DNA from: Agaricus subrufescens
Taxonomy: Eukaryota; Basidiomycota; Agaricomycetes; Agaricales; Agaricaceae
Direction of reading: 5' to 3'
DNA: 64,000 nt
Assembly (NCBI GenBank): GCA_029945375.1
Contig: CM057063.1
Location: forward strand, 186,001-250,000
This document shows, piece by piece, positions 44,171-54,859 of this stretch (its first letter is position 1; the number at the start of each line of letters is the position of its first letter). The notes beneath the pieces were generated by a model. The model had not been told where the DNA came from, ran no database searches, and was given only the letters and a program-made list of their open reading frames with translations. The position numbers were made by a program, and so were the translations under genes.

Positions 44171-47062
44171 TTAATCCATACGTGATGGATGGCCGGCATG
44201 AAAAAATCGGTACCGCCACTGTGACATACCATCGTCTGGATCAACGAATGACAATTCTACGTAACACAACTTCATCGAGTCAACAAACACGGTAGCAAGT
44301 TGATCTGGATTGTTGATGAAGTGACGGGCAAGGCGCCGTGAGCAGTGTAGGCACGGGCGTGGGGTCCTGGTGACAGCGCGATCCCTGAGAGAGCCTTTCC
44401 CTGCTCTGACATTAAAACGAGGCATGTCTGCATGTGCTAGGTCGTCTCCAGTGGGATAGAAAAATCTTTCAAAAGAAGTAGACCAGCCCCGCCAGTGCTG
44501 TGTACTATCCTCGAGCTCATCAATTCTTTTATGCTATGTAGATTGAGATTCGATGAGGGCGACAATTAAAGACTGAACCTTACCTTTCGACAAGCCGGAT
44601 TCCAATGATCGGAACATTTGATGTCCACTTCAATAGGGCTCATAAACCTTAGATCAATCTTTCCACAGATTGCGGCATAGTCTAATGCCTGGAGCGGCAC
44701 CTGCTTAAGCTTGCCAAGTGCCAAGGACTCTTCGTAAAGCTCTCCCTGATAGGCAGTATCAGTGTAGTTAGACAAGATAGATGATAGCACAACTTACAAA
44801 AACAGCGTTCCGCAGCTGACAAAATGGAAATATAGATCCAGGCTTAATAAAGCGCGTGGTCATGAGGTGAAAGAAGGGCATAGTCCAGTAATGTTCAGTA
44901 CAAAAGAAAAATTTCCGGCACACATTCTGCATGGAACTGCAGTATAACCTGAGCCGTAGTTCGCTATCGGTGATCACAAAACGCTCATCACCCGGCCAGG
45001 AGAGCAAAATATTGTCACAAAAACCAGGTCCACTTTTCAAACGACCATACCTGATACGTTCTCCACCGGTCATATCCTCGAAGTCATCGGGGACTTGTTC
45101 TGCGATCCTCAACGACGACTGGGCTTGGAGTTGCTCCGCCTCATGTGTAATGGTCTGACAAAATTTGGATCGTTTGAAGTCGAAGAGGAAGTCAAAAAAC
45201 GATTTGTGGAAATATTTGAGACACTCTTTATCTGCCTCCTCGGGTGCGGGAACCTTTACAACGGCGTGTAAATGAGAAACAGCGCCATAAGCAGCATCCT
45301 CAGTCAAGCCCAATCTGTTGCATTGTAAACGAAACGACTCGGATCCCCAACCAACTGTTGAACAGGCAATTAAAAGCCTTCTTGTGTCAATCATGACGTC
45401 CGCGGGAATACTGGAGAGGATCCTCGCATACAATGCGTCAAGCTGGGCCATGGGATGGCTTCCCACTTCTACACCATCCTGATGACTGGATTCAATGGCC
45501 TCGAGCACATGACGAAGCCGGGCGACAGGGTCCCTGTAGTGTAGATCACCGGTATACCGGACCGCAGTGGAAGCGTACGCAAATAGCCCACCCGCCGCGG
45601 TAGCAATTCTTGTAAATTCGAGCTCGGAAGGCCACTCTCGCTTCCACTTGAGTGTAGGATATGCTATTTTGATTTTGTTGAGTTCGTCGCGGAGATATCG
45701 TTGAACATCTTCACATGCTTCGTCCGAGTCTATCATGATTTCTTCCTTTGAGTACACAGGCGCAACCTCCGTATCATCAAAAAATGAGGTAATGTGGGGT
45801 TCCGGACGACTGGCAATAAACCACACAATGGGCGAACTAGGGTAGTTGAGACAAAACCGTGAGATCAATCCAAGGATCTCTTGTTGCGTGACGGGATTTT
45901 CGCACTCATCGAGGCCGTCAATGATGATAAGAAATCGACGGGAGGGATGAAATAGATGCCGGAGAACGAATGGTTCAATGATAAACTTTCGGAACTGTGC
46001 CGGTAATGCTTTAAGACAGAGAGATGGGTCGCGGCTGATTTCGTCTCGGATGTACTGTTGGTAAAGATTGTGGTTGGCTGCGAGTTGGTAGGCAATAGTC
46101 GCGAAAGTCTTCGTCCCATCACTACGTCCATTGACAGAAAGGAAGACCGAAGCGTCAGCGGGAACTTCCTCGGCAACCATCTGCATCATAGCCGATTTTC
46201 CAACTCCGGCGGGACCGACGACCCACCGCATCTTTTCTTTCCCATTGCACTCAACAATGAATACCTTGCATCTTTCTACAATCGTAAGCCTCGTTCCGGG
46301 ATGACATCGAGGAGGTGGGTGGCGATCGGAGGAGTCAAATGCCGCTCCGGGTATCGTGTGCTGCAAGAACTTCTCCATGACTGAATAAAACAAAGGTAAG
46401 CATATATGCACCGTATAGGTATGTTAACAATGCCCACAGTTGTCTGAGGTCATGCTGTTGTCGATAAACGTATTGTCTGAGAAATACAAGTTCTTAGATC
46501 TAGTGAACATGCCTTGACCCTGATAACGCATGGATTGTGAGCTCTAGCTAAAGTATTATTGAAGGCAACTTCAAAGTCCAAGAGAGTAACTGACCGGAAC
46601 GGTTAACCCTCCTTGGGGAACTGGCAGTGGCCGTTGATCAAGCAAATGTGCTTGACTGAGAGGTTCTTCCAATTGGCAAAGAATGGTTGATGGTGGAACA
46701 ACATGACGGGGCCGAACATCCTGCTGTAAGAGAATAGGCTGAGATGATGTCGAGTCCAGATATGGAATATTTGTAGAGGTGGATGAATGATTGTGAGGTC
46801 GCGAAAGTTCCGACTCTTTGTAGCTCGAAGTGGAAGACTGCGCTCCGCAGATCGGGAATGGATTGTCAGGACGAGGCATTGACGAGCGGTCATGTTTGGC
46901 GGATGCGGGAGAGAGGTGTAGTCCTGGGATGTCGCGCACAGCCTCATTTCTGGATAGGTGAGGAGTATGTTGCTCAAGTTGTAGAGCAAGGAAAGGGGGA
47001 GAATGGTGATTGGAAGAGTGAGGAGGTCGAATTATGGACTGTTTTTGACCCATGCTGGGCAA
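44171..47062 (-). CDS. NACHT NTPase N3 (NLR/STAND-type, 885 aa)
   Basis: Five exons (47062-46595, 46519-46438, 46380-44798, 44745-44584, 44533-44171) join in frame to 885 codons. Exon 1 encodes a Ser/Pro/His-rich variable N-terminus; a second ATG at 47053 gives MGQKQS, like the MGQKPS start of N6, and is the likelier start. Exon 2 has GMFTRSKNLYFSDNTFIDNS. Exon 3 starts near residue 185 and holds Walker A GPAGVGKSAMMQ (about 239-246), Walker B IIIDGLDECE (about 335-344), ASRPEPHITSFF, and an FHKSFFDFLFDF segment of the helical C-lobe. Exon 5 encodes the array-specific C-terminal domain with CLHCSRRLARHF, NPDQLATVFVDS, CYVELSFVDPDDG and WRYRFFHAG. All splice sites appear sound. It should be an ATP/GTP-driven oligomerising signalling protein; the ligand is unknown. 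Confidence 0.8.
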
Positions 47063-48369
47063 TTGGCAGTCAGACTGAATACATCTTATACCAGCGATGA
47101 GAGTAAATCGGGCAACAAAGCTGTTAATATTGTGATCGCGGGCCTTCGCCTAGATCGCCGCTTCACAGTCCTTGATCGCCGAGGTTCCTCTTCAGTATTG
47201 AACCTATTGAGTACAACGAAGATTTGAATTAGCCGTGAGTATCAGATCTAGAGGGTCTGTGCTGGGCCCAGAAACTTTTGAACTGACCGAGTCATCCTCC
47301 CATTTAGTGCATATATACCGGTCCAATCTATTGACCACTAATACAGTTCTGCGCGTCTTACACTTCGGTAAGATCCACTTACACGGTTATCCATAGACTC
47401 TCACTGGCGTTGGAACATCCAGACAAAGTGAAAATACCGCCCGGGTAGACGCGAGAGGAGCTTGCCTCGCTTCCTACTTGAGGTTCGGAACATGACGACC
47501 AGAGGGATAAAATGGCTTCATATCAATAGAGGCGTTCGATCATTGATCTCCCTCAGGCCTAAGCGAACGAAAATATGCGGAACGTAGACGGGTTGGTTCA
47601 TTTCGAAAGCATACACTGATTTGAAAGTGTGTGTGCGGGAAAGAAAATTCCTGTATGAGAAGACTACCATCGTCAGTCTACAGGACATGTTATAGGTCGC
47701 TCAGAGCATACTGTCAACAGCGGGGAATCAGTGAAAAGTCAAACTCTTTTCACTACACTCCCCATTGAACATTCGCTCCATCACGAAATGATTCCGTATC
47801 TTCCTTTCCTTGCCGTGGCTCACACTTACTGGTTGTATGAGGCAATTGAACGCGTCTGGTGTGTGTATAAGTCACCTCCGTATAGGAGGGACGAATGAGG
47901 GGAGAGAGAGTACGTGCAAGATGCTGTACCGGATCAAGCCGAGTGTAGAAAATTGATGGCTCAAGCGTTCATCATTGGTTCATCATACGACATCATACAA
48001 ATTTAGCAAGCTTCGTCTCGACAACACTCCAAGTCTTGAGAAGACCAGCAAGGGAATATTCTGGGACCCATCAGGTTGTTTCGAGCTTATAAAAAGTTCT
48101 TGCGCCCGGGCATCCGCTTAATCTCCCAAAGTGATGAACGCTCTGTGTGTAGCCTGGCTATCCTAGTTGGCCAAATAACCGTTACACCAAAAGGGACATA
48201 ACAGAATATCTTAGATATTCTGCAACCGACTAGTATATATGCTGTAAGGCTGAGGCTTACACTGTGAATCAGTCTCGCTTGACCATCATCCTAATTTTCA
48301 AGGGGACCTCCCACCACAAACATAACGTTAATCGTCACTCGTAATCAGATTTACAGATTATACTACACA
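47063..48369. other. 1.3-kb intergenic stretch in the NACHT array
   Basis: The longest spacer between intact array members. It holds the N3 promoter and the N4 3' flank. I found no coding relic here, in contrast to the N7-N8 spacer. Confidence 0.45.
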
Positions 48370-51126
48370 TCAATCAATACACAGCGGAAGACCCGAATGA
48401 AAAAACCTATATCTCCATTCCGACACACAATCCTCCGGATCAACAAACGACAACTCCACATAACACATCTCTGTCGAATCAACAAAAACATCCACAAGCT
48501 TCTCAGGATTTTCAGCCAAATAGCGAGAAAACCGTCGCGAGCAATATAAACACCCATAGCCACCCGTAACACCAAGACACACCCAGTGAGAAAGTTTACC
48601 TGCAGCAGTATTTAAGCGCAGTATATCTTCACGCGCAACTTCTTCTCCAGAGGGACTTAATAACCTTCTAAAAAAAGTTGACCAGCCAAGTGACGGTTGT
48701 GAACCCTCCTCATCGTCGTCTATAAGTTTGAAATGCTATATACTCAAGGTAAGATTCCGTAAACTCGAGGAACAAAGGCTAGAACTGACCCTGCAAGACG
48801 AATTCCAAGGATCGGAGTGCTCGCCACGCGATTCAGGAGGGGGTGTAAACCGGAACTCAACATTTCCACAGATCGCAGCATAGTCCAATGCCCGAAGTGG
48901 CACCTGCTTTATCTTGCCAAGCTCCATGATCTGAGAACGAAAGTCGTCCTGGACGGAGGCCTCAGTAACATAGATGGTATAGAGCATCGATAGACTTACA
49001 AACGCGGAAGCACGAAGCTGGTAATACGGAAATCTAACACCAGGAATCATAAATCGAGTGGTCAAAAGATGAAAGATGGAGATGTTTCGAAAGGATCTAC
49101 GACCAGGCTCAAATTTATAGCACATATCGTCCATCGAAGAGTGATACAGTTTGAGCCTTAACTGACTATCAGTGGTTTGAAAACGCTCATCGCCGGGCCA
49201 AGAAAGCGAGATCCTATCACAAGAACCAGGCGCACTTTTAGGAAGACCATAGTAAAGGCTCGTGCTGGCTTCATCGTCAGCGATACGGCCAAAATCATCA
49301 GGAACCTGCTCGACGATCCTCCATGAGCACTGGGTCTGCAGTCGCATAACCTCATCTACAGCGGTGTGGCAAAATCTAGACCTTTTGAAATCAAGCAAGA
49401 AGTCTTCAAATGATTTGTGAAAAAACTCGAGGGGTTCATCATCCGCGTGATCAGGTGCAGGGACCTTCACAACAGCATGTAGATGGGAAACAGCACCATA
49501 AGCCGCATCTTCGGTGAGCCCCAATTTATTACATTTGGTGCGGAATTTCCCCTTCTCATTCTCCCAGTTGTATGAAGAATGTATAAGTAGGAGTTTTCTA
49601 GCGTCGGTCACGACGTCTGCGGGAATGTTGGAGAGGATTCTTGTATACAGTGCATCAAGTTGAGCCATAGGGTGATCTTTGCCCAGTACATCATTTTTTG
49701 ATCTGCCGTCAATGGCCTTGAGCACTTGACGAAGCCGAGCGACAGGGTTCCGATAATGAGGGTCGCCGACATATCGAACTACTGTTGAAGCGTAGGCAAA
49801 TAGCCCACCAGCAGCTGTGGCAATTTTCGTGAACTCCAGCCCAGAAGGCCACTCCCGCTTCTGCTTGAGTGTAGGATGTGCGAGTTTGATCTTGTTCAAC
49901 TCATCGCGGAGATATCGTTGAACATCTTCACATGCTTCGTTAGAATCCACCATGATCTCCTCCTTTGAGTAGGCGGGCATGACATTGATGTCGTAGAAAA
50001 ATGAGGTGATGTGAGGCTCTGGGCGACTAGCAATAAACCACACGATCGGTGATGCTGGGTATGTGATACAAAAATCCGAGATCAGCGCCAGAAGTTCTGC
50101 TTGCGTGAGAGGGTTGTCGCATTCATCGAGACCATCAATGGTGATAAGAAGTCGACGCGATGGATCGAACAAGGAACGATGAATACATGGCTCAACGATA
50201 AACTTCTGGAACTGAACCGGTAGCGATTTGGTAAGGAGAGTGGGATCACGACCGATCTCTGTCCGGATAAATTGACAGTAGGGCTCACACTTGGTTGCGA
50301 GCTGGTAAGCGATAGTCGTGAAAGTTTTCGTTCCATCATCGCGTCCATTGACAGAAAAGAAGACCGAAGCATCAGCGGGAGTTTCTTCGGCGACGATCTG
50401 CATTATTGCCGACTTTCCAACTCCAGCCGGGCCAACGACCCAACGCATCTTTCCTTTGCCATTGCACTGCACAATAAAGGCTTTGCATCTATCAATGATT
50501 GCTAGTCGGGTTCCAGGGTGACAGCGTGGCGGCGGATGGCGGTCAGAAGAGTCAAATGCTGCTCCAATTATTGTGTGCTGCAGAAATTCCTTCATGACTG
50601 AGAACAATGACCGTCATGATCGATGTGACAAATAAGAATATTGAAAAGACTCACAGTTATCCGAAGTGATGCTATTGTCGATAAATGTATTGCCCGAGAA
50701 GGTTAGATTGTGAGATCCGCTGAACATGCCCTGAGTCTGGTAAAGGGTGGGTGAAACCTGGTATAGAGATCGGTACAGGTATTTTGAAAGTCTGAAAGAG
50801 TAACCTACTGCCGTGGCCATTGCTTGTCCTTGAGGAAAATGAAGTGACTGTTGATCGATCGATCGGCTCTGATATGTTAAGTTTTCCGGTGGACGAGAAG
50901 TGATGGAAAGCGGCAGAGCTTGAGGAGGTTGGGCATTCGATGGTAAATGAGTGGGGTAAGATATGGTAGGGTGCGGGTTAGAAATGTTTATATCGGAATG
51001 TGTAAGATAGATGGGAGTCTGCGTGTAGTGCGCAGGTGGGTCGTGTGTCGAGAAGTCTTGATGCCTCGGGAGTTCCATCTCGTTTAGAAGACTACTGGAG
51101 AGTTGGGATGGAAGGCTGAATAACAC
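48370..51126 (-). CDS. NACHT NTPase N4 (NLR/STAND-type, 847 aa)
   Basis: Exons 51126-50809, 50757-50655, 50597-49000, 48948-48790 and 48735-48370 join in frame to 847 codons. The N-terminal exon is short (106 codons), rich in Pro, Ser, His and Thr; a start at the second ATG (MELPRHQ, near 51078) is possible. Exon 2 has GMFSGSHNLTFSGNTFIDNS. Walker A GPAGVGKSAIMQ is near residues 196-203 and Walker B ITIDGLDECD near 292-301. ASRPEPHITSFF and EACEDVQRYLRDELNKIK follow. The C-terminal exon carries GCLYCSRRFSRYL, NPEKLVDVFVDSTEMCYVELSF and WRYRFFHSG; its first part (VCLGVTGGYG) differs from its neighbours. Introns 1 and 3 are free of stops in frame, so their retention would lengthen rather than end the protein. 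Confidence 0.8.
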
Positions 51127-51532
51127 GTCGTTGAACAGCTCTTATACTGGTTGTATAGAGTCAAGATGAGGGAACCAGCCCTGCTGATCCATCGACTTTA
51201 TGCGCTGGTCACCAAAGCTTCCTCCGCGAACAGAATAAGGAAGGACTGGCGGACCTCAGAACGGCGGCGTCGCAGCACGGAAGAGTTTTCGAAAAGCTGT
51301 GTCTGCACGTGCAGCATTCTACTGCCCGTCCGACGGTCCGAACACCCGAAGCTAGAAGGGACCTAACGATGAATTACATCATGACCTCTTACCATCGTTG
51401 TTTTCAACACAAGGCTGACTGGGATTTCAAAATTGAAACTGGGGTACCATACCAACCCAGATGATCAATCAACCTCTGCCCAAGTTACACAGGAGCAAAT
51501 AATATCTCCCGGGCTACACACTACACAACTAA
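51127..51532. other. Array spacer N4-N5
   Basis: About 400 bp containing the promoter of N4 and the 3' flank of N5. No gene seen. Confidence 0.45.
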
Positions 51533-54500
51533 TTAGCACATAACGTAAAGACCAGAATGAAAGAATCGGTATCTCCACTTCGACACACCATCCTCTGGAT
51601 CAACAAACGACAATTCCACATAACACATATCCGTCGAGTCAACAAATACAGTTGCAAGCTGATCTGGATTATTAACAAGATGATGGGCAAAACGTTGCGA
51701 GCAGTATAGGCACTCATAAAATCCACCACGGTCAACAGAATCCCAATGGCAAGGTTTACCAGCTTTGACACCGAACTGGGGAATATCTGTATGTGCCATA
51801 TGATCTTCGGGGCCATTTAGAAATCTTTCAAAGGTAGTTGCCCAGCTCCACGATGGCTCTAATCCATCCACCGCCGCCTTGGCATACCTTTGATGCTGCA
51901 CACGATAAGATCTGCCAAAATCAACAATTAAAAGGCTGAAACTCACCTTGCAAGACGGATTCCAAGGATCAGAGCACACGGCATCCTCTCCAGTATAGCG
52001 AGTGAAATGCAAGTCAATTCTTCCACAAACTGCAGCATAATTCAACGACCGGAGTGGCACCTGCGTCAATTCACCCAACTCCGTGAGCTCGGCCCGAAAA
52101 TCGCGCTGACATGCCATATCAGTATTGCGAATGGCATAGAACGTAAACCAACTTACAAATGCAGAGGCTCGTAACTCATAAAATGGAAAATCAAAACCAG
52201 GCACGAGGAAAGACGACGTCAAAAGGCGAAAGAAAGACACCGCCCGGTAAAATTTTCTGTGAAACTTAAACTTGTGTGAAATTTCGCCTATTGAAGCGCA
52301 GTATAGGTTGAGCTTCAGCTGGTCATTGGTGGTTGCAGAACGCTCATCGCTTGGCCAGGACAATGAAACATTGTCACAAAACCCGGTGCTACTTTTCAGA
52401 TAACCGTAATGCGAGCATTTAACACGTTCGTCGTTAACTGCGCCACTGAAGTTATCCATGACCTGCTTCGCAACTCTCAACGCAGACTCAGCCTGGAGTT
52501 TCTCAGCTTCGTCTGTAATGCTGTGGCAGAACCCGGATCGTCGAAAGTCGAGTAGAAAGTCAACAAACGATTTATGGAAATATTCGAGATGTTCATCATC
52601 GGCTTCGTAAGGTGCGGGGACCTTCAAGACAGCGTGGAGATGAGAAAGGGAACCATAAGCAGCGTCCTCGGTGATCTCCAGTCTATTACATTGTGAGCGA
52701 AAATTCTCTTCACTCCAAATGCCTTTTAAAGATACGAGTAACAGTTTCCTAGTGATACTCATAACATCGGCTGGAATGGTAGAGAGGATCCTTGCATACA
52801 ACGCGTCAAGCTGAGCCATGGGGTGAGCTCTTCCTAATACATGGTCCTTCGGACTAGCATTGATTGCGTCGAGTACAAGACAAATTAGAGCACCAGGGTC
52901 CCCATAGTATGGGTCGCCAATAAATTGGACCACCGTTGACACATACGCAAATAACCCCCCTGCGGCAGTAGCAATTTTCGTGAATTCCAGCTCGGAGGGC
53001 CACTCCCGCTTGCGTCTAAGATTAGGGTGAGTAAATTTGATGTTATTCAGCTCAGCACGGAGATATCGTTGGACATCTTCGCATGCTTCATCAGAGTCTA
53101 CTATGATTTCCTCCTTCGTATATGCCGGCCAAACCCTGTCATCTTCAAAAAATGAAGTGATATGGGGCTCCGGGCGACTGGCAACAAACCACACAATGGG
53201 AGAGGTAGGGAATGAGAGGCAAAAATTCGAGATCAATGTTAGAAGTGTTCGCTGCGCGGCGGGGCTGTTGCACTCATCGAGACCATCTATAATGAAAACA
53301 ACTCTACTTGAATGATCGAAGAGGTGTTGGTGGATGAATGGGTCAACAATAAACTTTTGGAACTGCGCCGGTAGCAACTTTCGAAGTAGGGATGGATCCC
53401 TCATGGTCTCATTCCGGATGAACTGGCGGTAAGGCTCGTACTTGGTAGCAAGTTGATAGGCAATAGTGGTGAAGGTCTTTGTTCCGTCTCGGCGTCCATT
53501 GACAGAAAAGAAGACCGACGCATCTGCAGGAGCTTCCTCAGCGACCACCTGCATGATCGCCGACTTGCCAGCCCCTGCCGGGCCAACAACCCAACGCATC
53601 TTTTCTTCACCATCACACTCAGCAATAAAGGATCTGCATCGGTCTATGATCGCAAGCCGAGTTCCTGGGTGGCACCTTGGAGGAGGATCGCGGTCTGAAG
53701 AGTCAAACTCGGCACCAACTATGGTCTGTTGCAGAAACTTCTCCATGACTAAAAATAAATAAGAGTAAACAGAACCGTATCAAGATATGACGCGCAGGCT
53801 CCTTACAATCGTCAGAAGTGTTGCTATTGTCGATAAACGTATTGTCGGTCAAAGACAAATTGTGGGCACCACTGAACATGCCCGATCCTTGGAAGTTCGT
53901 GTGGTATGATGGCTGATTGACACAATTTATCAATATCCCTAATCGGAAAAGAAAGAAAAAAAAGAAAGAAAAGAAACTCACCTGTGGTCTCTGTGGTTGT
54001 TGAGCTAATTGATCCTGGATTGTTGAGCCTTCCGGTTGATGAAGAGAGTCAGAAGGCTCAGATTGAGAATTCGACAGTGGGTTACCAAGGCGAAGTATTG
54101 GGCTCGGATTAGCCAGACAATGATGAGAATCGAAAGCAGTGTAGACACTCTGAGGAAATTGGGTCGTTGCAAAATGTGTAGAAGGTTGGGGTAAAGGGGC
54201 GCTTGAGGCTAGTGGAGGAGGATGGGGGTTAGTGGCCCGCACACGATGCGTGGGTCCAGTAAAATAGTAGTTTTGATTCGCCCAATGTTGAGGTTGGAGG
54301 ACAGATTGGGACGGCAGTGGTGCGTGCATAGGCATGGAAGGTGGAAAAGGATACACAGGATGGTACCCTGCCAAAGAGTTCATAACAGTCGGATCATAGG
54401 CAGACAGAGTAGCGTAGTGGCTCTCTGCCTGCCGAGATCTAGCTACAACAGGGAAAATGTGCGCAGGAGGGGGTGTTGGCAGATGGTGACCAGACGAAGG

Positions 54501-54548
54501 ATGAGACCATGAGGACTCGGGTGGGTACGACTGGTGCGACATACTCAA
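51533..54548 (-). CDS. NACHT NTPase N5 (NLR/STAND-type, 928 aa)
   Basis: Exons 54548-53982, 53912-53807, 53748-52157, 52105-51947 and 51895-51533 join in frame to 928 codons. Exon 1 (189 codons) is very rich in Pro, Ser, His, Gln and Tyr, unlike the other members in sequence though alike in composition. Exon 2 has GMFSGAHNLSLTDNTFIDNS. Walker A GPAGAGKSAIMQ is near residues 280-287 and Walker B FIIDGLDECN near 376-385. Introns 3 and 4 are both 51 nt and contain no in-frame stop, so exons 3-5 read through as one 737-codon frame even unspliced. The C-terminal domain is typical: ECLYCSQRFAHHL, NPDQLATVFVDSTDMCYVELSF, WRYRFFHSG. All core motifs are intact. Confidence 0.82.
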
Positions 54549-54859
54549 GTTAGAGTAGGTGGCTGAGCTGTCCAGCCTTCAGATCAGCCACAACCAGGCA
54601 ATTAGTGCGATAAGGGCTTTGATTTCGCAGGCTTGTTACTAGGCGTCTATTGCATGTAACATATTGGGAAATCATCTATGCGCCAAAATAGTCGATGTTC
54701 AAGCTAGTAACTGGATCTATATTAAGCTCAACGTACTTATCCGGCTATGATGTGTCAAATATGACAAACGTTGTAAATTTTTGTGGAACCTCTAGTCTCA
54801 AGTGTATATGCTCATCCTGGCCAATATGACGTTACGACTTGGAGATAATACATCAACAA
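54549..54859. other. Array spacer N5-N6
   Basis: About 310 bp; promoter side of N5 and 3' flank of N6. No gene seen. Confidence 0.45.
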